Below, in pieces: positions 1 to 5,928 of a stretch of 11,978 nt of DNA. The DNA lies in assembly GCA_050184225.1 (NCBI GenBank), contig JBFXAN010000190.1, positions 1 through 11,978 on the forward strand, in the 5' to 3' direction. The notes beneath the pieces are model-generated. The model was not told the DNA's origin, ran no database searches, and saw nothing but the letters and a program-made list of their open reading frames with translations. The position numbers were made by a program, and so were the translations under genes. Position 1 is the stretch's first letter; each line of letters begins with the position of its first letter. The DNA is from JBFXAN01 sp050184225 (lineage in GTDB: Bacteria; Chloroflexota; Dehalococcoidia; CAUJGQ01).

Positions 1-2
1 GA

Positions 3-42
3 TACCTAACCCCCCGACCCCCTTCCCTCGCAGGGTAGGGGG
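3..42 (+). repeat. Left copy of a 40-bp C/G-rich inverted repeat
   Basis: This copy matches the reverse complement of 124-163 at 35 of 40 positions; the mismatches are at 17, 29-31 and 36. It begins TACCTAACCCCCCG. The part at 18-42 is itself a near-palindrome: an 11-nt arm (18-28), a 3-nt loop and an 11-nt arm (32-42) with one mismatch. Palindromic units of this C-run/G-run style occur as dispersed intergenic repeats in several GC-rich bacteria. That this is such a family here is inference, because only two copies are visible. Confidence 0.75.
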
Positions 43-61
43 TGACTAACGTAACCGTGGT

Positions 62-83
62 CTGCCAGTAACTCGTCTGGCAG
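62..83. other. Hairpin between the two repeat copies
   Basis: CTGCCAG (62-68) and CTGGCAG (77-83) form a perfect 7-bp stem around an 8-nt loop. It sits in the 81-bp spacer between the inverted repeat copies. Neither strand has a T-run after it, so a classic intrinsic terminator is unlikely. No function can be assigned. Confidence 0.4.
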
Positions 84-123
84 TAGCATGCCCATCCCAC
101 CTCAACCATCGCCGGAGAGGACT

Positions 124-163
124 CCCCCTTCCCTCACAGGGAAGGGGGCCGGGGGGTTAGGTA
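124..163 (-). repeat. Right copy of the 40-bp inverted repeat; possible ABC-F terminator
   Basis: This is the inverted partner of 3-42. It holds a perfect hairpin: 11-bp arms at 124-134 and 138-148 around a 3-nt loop (CAC on the plus strand). It begins 5 bp beyond the ABC-F stop codon (168-170, minus strand), with the hairpin 20-44 bp beyond it. A transcript leaving that gene would therefore fold this stem, which could stop or protect the mRNA. There is no U-tract after the stem, so a factor-independent terminator is only possible, not shown. Confidence 0.7.
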
Positions 164-167
164 ACCC

Positions 168-2084
168 TTATCCCGCCGCGCTTTGGGCGGCCGTTTCCCA
201 CTCGTCGAGGATGTTGGACAGGTAGGCTTCGGCGGCGCTGTAGCGGGCACCGAGGTCGCGGACACGGTCGACATCGGCGGCGGTGGAGGCGGCGCCTAAT
301 TCGTCGTGCAGCCGCGCGACTTCCTGCTCTGCCTCGGTCACCTGACGCTCCAGGTCGCGGACGCGGGCTTCGAGCCGCCGTTCCTCCTTGGTCGGCGGAC
401 GGCCGCTCCGTTCAGGTGCGGGCCGCGATCTGGCGACGGCAGCTCCGGCGACCTCGATCGGCGGCGGCGCTTCCGCGGCGGCGACGTAGGCGCTCCAGTT
501 GCCGTTGAAGGATCGCAGCGTGCCATCGCGAACCAGCCACAACCGTGTCGCGACGACATCGATGAACCGGCGGTCGTGGGAGACGAAGAGCAGCGATCCC
601 GGCCATCCGGCGAGCGCCGCTTCCAGCGTCTCGCGCGATGGAAGGTCGAGGTGGTTGGTCGGCTCGTCGAGGATGAGCAGGTTCGCGCCGCTATAGAACA
701 GCCGCGCGAGCGCCACGCGGCTGCGCTCGCCACCGCTAAGCTCACCGATCCGCTTGAAGACCTCTTCCCCCCGAAAAAGGAACCGTGCAGCGCGATCCCT
801 GGCCTCGGGGATCTCCCCGCCGGTCGTCTGCAGGAGAATGTCGAGGACGCTATCGTCGGGGTCCAGATCCTCGGATGCCTGCCGAAAGTACCCTGGCGTG
901 ACGTTCGCGCCGAACCGAGTCACGCCGGACAGCGGCGGGAACTCTCCCATGATCGTCCGCAGCAGTGTCGTCTTGCCGGCGCCGTTGGGACCAATGATCG
1001 CGGCACGCTCGCCGCGGATCAGGTCGAGCTCGCGCGGACCGGTGATGATCGGGCGGTCCGGATGTCCCGGATGGGCGACGCGCAGCTCGGTGAGCCGCAG
1101 GGCGATGTCGCCGGATCGGCCGACCTTGGCCTTGTTGATCTTCAACGTGGCACGGGACTCGACCGGCGCGATCCGCTCCAGCCGATCGAGACGGGTTTGC
1201 CGTCCCTGCGCTTCGCGGGCGCGCTGACCGGCGCGGAAGCGGCGGATAAATTCTTCCGTCTTGGCGATCTCCGCCTGCTGGCGCTCGTACTCGATCGCCT
1301 GGCGGGCGTCCCGCTCCTGACGTTGAACCTCGTAGGCGCTGTAGTTTCCCGAGAACTGGGTGATGGCTCCGTTCCGCAACTCCCAGATGACCGTGGCAAC
1401 GCGGTCGAGGAAGTAGCGGTCGTGCGAGACGACGACGAGCGTGCCCCGCCGGGTGACGAGTGTCGACTCGAGCCACGCCAGCGTTTCCAGGTCGAGGTGG
1501 TTGGTCGGTTCGTCCAGGAGGAGAATATCCGGCGCTTGCAGCAGAGCGCGGGCGAGTCCGAGCCGCGCCCGCTCGCCGCCGCTGAGGTCGCCGGCCTGAC
1601 GCGGCCAGAACGTTTCCGTGAGGCCGAGGCCGTGCAACACCCGCTTTGCCTCGGACTCGAAGGTGTATCCACCGGCGTGCTCGAAGCGGGTCTCCAGTTC
1701 GGCATACCGATCGTGGGCGGCGCCCGCATCCGCCGGCCCAGCCGCGGCGAGCGCGTCGGCGGCATGAGCGAGATCCTGTTCCAGCGCGAGCAACTCGGCA
1801 CGTGCCGAGAGCGCCTCTTCGAAGACCGAGCGTCCCGGCACCAGCAGCGGCTCCTGGGCGACATAGACGAGGCGGTCACCCTGGGCGCGATGCACCGTAC
1901 CGCCGGTCTGTGTCTCCAATCCGGCGATGATGCGCAGCAACGTGCTCTTGCCACCGCCATTCGGCCCGACCAGACCAACATGCGCGCCCTCGGGAAGGTC
2001 GAACGTAACCCCTTCGAGCACGTCCTGGCCGCCGAAGGCCATCCGCACGTCGCGGACGGTCAGCGTGCTCACACCGGTCTCCAT
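168..2084 (-). CDS. ABC-F family ATP-binding protein (ribosome-associated, Uup/YdiF-like)
   Basis: This is a soluble protein of 638 residues with two ABC ATPase cassettes and no membrane segment, the hallmark of ABC-F translation factors that act at the ribosomal E site. Domain 1 has Walker A GPNGGGKST (40-48), signature LSGGE (167-171), Walker B with DEPTNHLDL (191-199) and switch His221. Domain 2 has Walker A GPNGAGKTT (365-373), LSGGE (449-453), DEPTNHLDL (473-481) and His503. The charged linker at about 250-320 fits the tRNA-interaction motif. The charged helical tail at about 565-630 resembles the Uup/YdiF coiled coil. The ATG at 2084 has a poor ribosome site. A GTG at 2072 (residue 5) is preceded by GGAG with 6-nt spacing and may be the real start. 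The gene appears monocistronic, with its own candidate promoter. Family assignment is firm. Whether it is housekeeping or gives antibiotic protection cannot be told from sequence. Confidence 0.93.
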   Translation of the reverse strand: METGVSTLTVRDVRMAFGGQDVLEGVTFDLPEGAHVGLVGPNGGGKSTLLRIIAGLETQTGGTVHRAQGDRLVYVAQEPLLVPGRSVFEEALSARAELLALEQDLAHAADALAAAGPADAGAAHDRYAELETRFEHAGGYTFESEAKRVLHGLGLTETFWPRQAGDLSGGERARLGLARALLQAPDILLLDEPTNHLDLETLAWLESTLVTRRGTLVVVSHDRYFLDRVATVIWELRNGAITQFSGNYSAYEVQRQERDARQAIEYERQQAEIAKTEEFIRRFRAGQRAREAQGRQTRLDRLERIAPVESRATLKINKAKVGRSGDIALRLTELRVAHPGHPDRPIITGPRELDLIRGERAAIIGPNGAGKTTLLRTIMGEFPPLSGVTRFGANVTPGYFRQASEDLDPDDSVLDILLQTTGGEIPEARDRAARFLFRGEEVFKRIGELSGGERSRVALARLFYSGANLLILDEPTNHLDLPSRETLEAALAGWPGSLLFVSHDRRFIDVVATRLWLVRDGTLRSFNGNWSAYVAAAEAPPPIEVAGAAVARSRPAPERSGRPPTKEERRLEARVRDLERQVTEAEQEVARLHDELGAASTAADVDRVRDLGARYSAAEAYLSNILDEWETAAQSAAG

Positions 2085-2133
2085 ACTGCCCGTGATGCGC
2101 TCGTGGGGTGATCAGGCTCCGGGCACACGAAAT

Positions 2134-2154
2134 GACCGTGGGATGCCCACGGTC
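2134..2154 (-). promoter_or_regulatory. Leader hairpin upstream of the ABC-F gene
   Basis: GACCGTGGG (2134-2142) and CCCACGGTC (2146-2154) form a perfect 9-bp stem with a 3-nt loop. It ends 50 bp before the ATG and lies within the predicted 5' leader. Some ABC-F genes are controlled by leader attenuation. Here there is no visible competing hairpin or leader peptide, so a regulatory role is only a possibility. Confidence 0.4.
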
Positions 2155-2193
2155 CTCGATCGAAACTACGGGACAACGTTTCCGTCTTGATCC

Positions 2194-2223
2194 CTTGTAT
2201 CATCTGCTCCCGACGCACGTCAA
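2194..2223 (-). promoter_or_regulatory. Candidate sigma-70-type promoter for the ABC-F gene
   Basis: On the minus strand a -35 box TTGACG (2223-2218) is followed after 18 bp by a -10 box TACAAG (2199-2194), preceded by TGA, an extended -10 feature. Transcription would begin near 2187, giving a leader of about 100 nt that contains the 2134-2154 hairpin. The match is good for a GC-rich sequence but is not proven. Confidence 0.45.
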
Positions 2224-2226
2224 CGT

Positions 2227-2257
2227 GCCGGGGTGTTCTATGGCGCAACACCCCGGC
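2227..2257 (-). terminator. Strong hairpin separating the small peptide gene from ABC-F
   Basis: GCCGGGGTGTT (2227-2237) and AACACCCCGGC (2247-2257) give a perfect 11-bp stem with a 9-nt loop. It lies 55 bp after the stop codon of the 21-residue peptide and just upstream of the candidate ABC-F promoter, the place expected for a transcript end. The T-run of a textbook intrinsic terminator is absent on both strands. Confidence 0.45.
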
Positions 2258-2312
2258 TCGTGTGGCTGGCCGGGCTTCAGATGACCGGCGCGGACCGAAC
2301 GGTGATGAGATC

Positions 2313-2378
2313 CTAGAAGATGAGGATCAGGATGATGATGATGAGAATCAGGACGAGCAGTCCACCACCGATATACAT
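2313..2378 (-). CDS. 21-residue hydrophobic membrane peptide
   Basis: A short gene encodes 21 residues: it begins MYIGGG and continues as an unbroken run of Leu, Ile and Val ending in Phe, then TAG. The start ATG (2378) has a near-perfect Shine-Dalgarno, AAGGAGG (2392-2386), 7 nt upstream, the best ribosome site in the window. The peptide is long enough for one transmembrane helix and has no charged residue. It lies alone between the PEP-mobile-domain gene (190 bp upstream) and a strong hairpin 55 bp downstream, so it may be its own transcript. A weak promoter-like pair (TTCGCC, 17 bp, GATACT) ends about 40 bp upstream of the start. I do not recognise the family. It could be a membrane-inserted regulator, a small stress protein or a toxin-like peptide. 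That it is translated is inferred from the ribosome site and the coherent hydrophobic frame. Confidence 0.65.
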   Translation of the reverse strand: MYIGGGLLVLILIIIILILIF

Positions 2379-2568
2379 ATTGGTTCCTCCTTGCTGATGG
2401 GCGCCCCCTCAGTGAAAGGAGTATCGGGCAGGGCTGACCGCCGGCGAATAGCCCGACGAACGTATTTCGGAACGCGCAAAACTTACGCTGCCCTACGCCG
2501 GGGCTAGCGCAATCAGGTCATATCGTGGGCCGGCGGAAGTCCGTTCGAAGGCAACCTGCTAGAAGCAG

Positions 2569-4188
2569 CTACCAGGTGACGCGCCCGGCATCGCCGTCGA
2601 TCTGGACAGTGGCGCCGTGATCGATCAGCGAGGTCGCGTCACGCGCGTTGGTAACGCAGGGAATGCCGTATTCCCTCGCAAGGATCGCCGTGTGGGAGAG
2701 CAGCCCACCCGTCTCGACGATCGCCCCCGCGATCAGGCCCAGCCACGGCGTCCAGGCCGGCGATGTCATCGGACAGATGAGGATATCCCCCGGCTCCAGT
2801 GCGTCAATCTCGTCCAACGACCGGACAACGCAGGCGCGACCGGCGGCTGTTCCCGGCGACGCGGCGGTGCCGGAGAGGCCACGGGTGGATGTGACAGGCT
2901 CGGCGCCTAGACCAAAGAAGCCGGTGAGGGTAGGATTCTCCGCCGCCCAGTCCGGCAAAGGCCGGCCCATGGTCCGAGGCGGCGGCGTCCGCGTGTAGCG
3001 TCGATGCCAGCCGCGACGCCGACCGGGCAGGCCACGGACCGGCTGCTCATCGCGAAGCGCGTCGATCAGCTCCGGGCGCCGGAGCCAGATTGCATCCTCG
3101 CGTTGGGCGAGACGTCCGGCACGGACGAGCCGGTCGCCGGCGGCGAGCAGCACCGCGCGAAGGGCTGCCATACCCTGCTGGTCGATCAAGGCATTGTGGT
3201 CCTCGGAAACGACGACGTAGGCCTGCGCCGCCGCGAGCGCTCGCATGAATGGCTCCTGCTCGTCGGGGTCCAAGCCGGCGCGGGCAGCGGCGACGGCGGC
3301 CTCCCGCGCCGCGGCGGCGCGGCGCCGGTGTGCGCCCGGTTCCGCTGCTGGACGGCGAAGATGGTCGGCAAGTAGTGACAGGACCGGCGCGGGGTTCTCC
3401 CGCCAGGTTGGTGCGCCGACATCCCAGGCCGCCGCGCGGGCGCCATAGCCTGCCAGGAACGTGTCGAGCGCCTCCGTGAACCATGCCTCGTCGTCGGATG
3501 ATGCGGATCGTAACGCGAGCGACGGCGCCGCGCCCGCGATGAGGCGATCCATCAGAGCGGGACGAAGGCGGACCGCCTCGGCCAGTGATTCCAGCGCCTC
3601 CGACGCTTCCGTCGCGCGATTCGGGAATCCTTGCAGCAGCGTTTGCGCCCTCAGCGCGCCGCCGAACCGCGCGCCGTAGCGGCCGGTAAAGCGGGCCGCC
3701 GCTTCCATCGCCGGTACCAGCGCCAGGTCGTGCACGCGCCACTGTTGCGCGCGCAGGTGGATGGCCTCGTCCAGAGCCGCTGCATAGTCGCGGTCACTGA
3801 TGGTGGACGCGGCGATCCGTTCCAGAGCGGCGGTCAGTTGCCGCGCCTCGGTGGCATAGCGATCGTTCCAGTCGCGGAGCGCCGTTTCCAGGCGGGGCGC
3901 AACGGTCGCCTGATAGACGGACTCGCCGGCGGCGAGTGCCGCCGGTGTCGGCGGCACATCGACGCCGAAGTACACGTAGCCGCGCTCGACCCGAACGTAC
4001 TGGCCGGCGAGCGGCCGGCGAAGCTCCGCGGCGGCAGCGGCAAAACCACGGGCCATCGCCGGCAGGTCGAACGTCTCGGCCGCGGGCGTGACCGGCTCCG
4101 GGAAATGGCTCGGATCCCAGAACCAGAACTGGGCGCCTTCCTCAACGCGTCGCCGCCGCTGCTCCGGCCGTCCCCTGGAGGCGCTCAT
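2569..4188 (-). CDS. PEP-utilising enzyme mobile-domain protein without ATP-grasp domain
   Basis: The protein has 539 residues. The C-terminal ~100 residues are a PEP-utilising-enzyme mobile (phosphohistidine) domain: CPMTSPAWTPWL begins at residue 472, and TGGLLSHTAILAREYGIPCV at 493-512 holds the presumed phosphoryl-carrying His499. The N-terminal motif WDPSHFPEPVTPA (24-36) resembles the segment that precedes the substrate region in PEP-synthase-like and rifampicin-phosphotransferase-like proteins. The middle (about 80-430) is Ala/Arg-rich and mostly helical in character. The ATP-grasp domain that normally phosphorylates the histidine is absent, and no neighbouring gene supplies it. The start ATG overlaps the trmO stop codon (ATGA), so translation is probably coupled. 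It is the last gene of the purH-methyltransferase-trmO cluster. Domain call is firm; substrate and reaction are unknown. Confidence 0.85.
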   Translation of the reverse strand: MSASRGRPEQRRRRVEEGAQFWFWDPSHFPEPVTPAAETFDLPAMARGFAAAAAELRRPLAGQYVRVERGYVYFGVDVPPTPAALAAGESVYQATVAPRLETALRDWNDRYATEARQLTAALERIAASTISDRDYAAALDEAIHLRAQQWRVHDLALVPAMEAAARFTGRYGARFGGALRAQTLLQGFPNRATEASEALESLAEAVRLRPALMDRLIAGAAPSLALRSASSDDEAWFTEALDTFLAGYGARAAAWDVGAPTWRENPAPVLSLLADHLRRPAAEPGAHRRRAAAAREAAVAAARAGLDPDEQEPFMRALAAAQAYVVVSEDHNALIDQQGMAALRAVLLAAGDRLVRAGRLAQREDAIWLRRPELIDALRDEQPVRGLPGRRRGWHRRYTRTPPPRTMGRPLPDWAAENPTLTGFFGLGAEPVTSTRGLSGTAASPGTAAGRACVVRSLDEIDALEPGDILICPMTSPAWTPWLGLIAGAIVETGGLLSHTAILAREYGIPCVTNARDATSLIDHGATVQIDGDAGRVTW

Positions 4189-4691
4189 GCCTCTTCTCCG
4201 ATCGCCCAGCCTGGGAGCGTCGCATCGGGAACACTGTCGTATGGCGGTAGATAGGGTTTTATGTCGAGGACGGGTGTCCCATCGATCGCATCAAGACCGA
4301 TCACGTCGAGGCGGGCATCCGATAGCCCGGTGACGCGCACGACGGTGACGCCGATCGGATTGGGTCGGTGGTGCGTGCGGAGCGCCAGGACGCCGATCTC
4401 AGGGAGCGAGGGGTCACCGCCCGGACGTTCGGCCAGCGTACCGCGTTGTGCATCCGTCACCCGGTCCAGCCAGGTCAACACGAGTGCGTGGCTGAAGCCG
4501 TTCAGTCCCGCGAGTGCCGGCGCGTAGCCGTCGAACAGATGGATCGATGCCCGCTCGCCGGCGGTGTCACGGTAGCGGAGGTCGCGCAGGCGGGAGCGCA
4601 CGAATCCGATCGGATGCAAGATCACCGGTTCGGGCGGAGGCAGCGATTGTCCGCCGCCGAAGAGGCCGCGCATCCGGTCGAAGGCAGACAT
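4185..4691 (-). CDS. trmO: TrmO/TsaA-type tRNA (t6A37) N6-methyltransferase
   Basis: This 168-residue protein carries the TsaA/TrmO fold, which uses S-adenosylmethionine to methylate t6A at position 37 of tRNA-Thr to m6t6A. Visible family motifs are PIGFVRS (27-33), GLNGFSHALVL (62-72), RTHHRPNPIG (105-114) and DGTPVLDIKPYLPPYD (137-152). It is shorter than E. coli TrmO (about 235 residues): it ends after the core domain and lacks the C-terminal extension, like the compact forms in archaea and many bacteria. About 25 N-terminal residues precede the domain. The ATG lies 3 bp after the methyltransferase stop, with a purine-rich AGGTGAGGG directly upstream, and the gene overlaps the next one by 4 bp. 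This places it firmly inside an operon. Some TsaA-domain proteins are annotated only as hypothetical methyltransferases, so the exact tRNA target is inferred. Confidence 0.88.
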   Translation of the reverse strand: MSAFDRMRGLFGGGQSLPPPEPVILHPIGFVRSRLRDLRYRDTAGERASIHLFDGYAPALAGLNGFSHALVLTWLDRVTDAQRGTLAERPGGDPSLPEIGVLALRTHHRPNPIGVTVVRVTGLSDARLDVIGLDAIDGTPVLDIKPYLPPYDSVPDATLPGWAIGEEA

Positions 4692-4694
4692 CCC

Positions 4695-5912
4695 TCACCT
4701 CTCGTCACATGCTGACGCGGAGGAGGGCAACCCCCGCTTGTCCGCATTCGCCTCGGTGCAGATCAGCGCCACGGGACGGCCCAGCTGCCGGGTGAGGACG
4801 ACGGTGCGCTCGTTCTCACCGTGAAGCCTGAGCATGCGAAGAAACGCCTCCGGCTCCAATGGCGAGCCGCGTTTCTTGACCGTCACCCGCCCAACCTCAT
4901 GCGATCGAAGATAGCGTCGCACGCGATCGACGCTGAACGGGAGCACCGTCTCGATCGACCAGGCACGGGCGAACCGATCGTGACGCAACTCCCCGGCTGA
5001 AAGATAGGCGATCGAACGGTCGAACTGCCAGGCATCAAGCCGTCGCGCCAGTGTGCCGAGCAGATGGGCACGGATCACCGCCGAGTTTGGCTCGTACAGG
5101 ACCGATCCGGCCGGGCGGACCGGCGGTGCCTCGTCACCGTCCGAGTGCAGCGTGACGCCGTCGGGCAGAATCGTCGCCGTTCGCCCCTCGGAGACGCCTG
5201 CGCCCAGCCAGAGGACTGCCTCCTTCAGGTCGTTACCCTCCGCGACAAACTCAACCTCGGCTTCGACGCCCGCGAGATCGGTATCACGAATGCCCGGCGC
5301 CAGCTTGACCGCGAGCAGCCGAAACCGGCTCCGCCAGGCGAGGACCTCGGCCAGGGGTGGTTGGTAGTTGTGGGCGTCGAAGACACGCCGGCCGGCGGTG
5401 GTTCGCCGCGAGGGATCGACAAAGGCAGCCTCGGCGATGATGGGACCGCCGCCGGCCACGTCCGCCTGGACGGCAGCGAATTGGTGACCGTGGCCGTAGG
5501 CACGCGCGTTGGCTCGTGCCATGAGCAGGCGCAGCCGGTCGCGATCGACGCCGACCGTGGGCGCCACGGCGGAGAGCGCGACCGAATCACCGCCGATCCC
5601 GCATCCGAGGTCGACGATCTGGTCGTAGCCGGCAAAACGTCGTGCCCGATGGACCGCGACCGTCTCCGCCGTCGCCTGTTCTAACGCGTCGCGGGTAAAG
5701 TACATATCTGCCGCTCGCGAGAACTTCCGCTCCGCGCGCCGCCGCAGGATCGCCGTCTCAAGCGCTGCCGCCGCCAGATTCGGCTCGGTCCGCCGTCGGA
5801 GATGGGTCAGTGTCCGAAGCCGCGCCGTTTCGGACAGGTCTGATTGGGCCAACTCGTTCAGCAGTTGTTGGCCGGTCGGAGTCAGGAGCGCGGCGAAGTC
5901 GTTCCGATTCAT
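4695..5912 (-). CDS. Class I SAM-dependent methyltransferase with THUMP-like domain
   Basis: The protein has 405 residues from the ATG at 5912. A longer in-frame start at 6044 exists, but its extra 44 residues are Ser/Arg-rich and lie inside purH, so they are a shadow. The N-terminal ~70 residues are helical. Residues 99-111 (IVDLGCGIGGDSV) are the SAM-binding motif I, VGVDRD (120-125) is the acidic motif II, and FVDPSRR (164-170) sits where catalytic motif IV is expected. The C-terminus carries VTVKKRGSPLEPEAF (343-357), typical of the THUMP-like domain found in bacterial proteins related to RNA methyltransferases. An RNA substrate is therefore likely but not shown. It starts 16 bp after the purH stop without a clear Shine-Dalgarno, suggesting translational coupling, and ends 3 bp before trmO. 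Confidence 0.87.
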   Translation of the reverse strand: MNRNDFAALLTPTGQQLLNELAQSDLSETARLRTLTHLRRRTEPNLAAAALETAILRRRAERKFSRAADMYFTRDALEQATAETVAVHRARRFAGYDQIVDLGCGIGGDSVALSAVAPTVGVDRDRLRLLMARANARAYGHGHQFAAVQADVAGGGPIIAEAAFVDPSRRTTAGRRVFDAHNYQPPLAEVLAWRSRFRLLAVKLAPGIRDTDLAGVEAEVEFVAEGNDLKEAVLWLGAGVSEGRTATILPDGVTLHSDGDEAPPVRPAGSVLYEPNSAVIRAHLLGTLARRLDAWQFDRSIAYLSAGELRHDRFARAWSIETVLPFSVDRVRRYLRSHEVGRVTVKKRGSPLEPEAFLRMLRLHGENERTVVLTRQLGRPVALICTEANADKRGLPSSASACDER

Positions 5913-5928
5913 GCGTCGGCTGGGTGTG

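Noticed and set aside
306..2111. A 601-codon plus-strand open frame opposite the ABC-F gene
   Set aside because: It is antisense to a gene with complete ABC-F motifs. Long opposite frames are common in GC-rich DNA, and its translation shows no domain.
2069..2203. A 44-codon frame beginning MIQGIK that ends overlapping the alternative GTG start of the ABC-F gene, as a possible leader peptide
   Set aside because: Its ATG lies inside the candidate promoter, upstream of the predicted transcript start, with only 3 nt between GGAG and the ATG. The composition is not protein-like and no stall motif or competing hairpins are seen.
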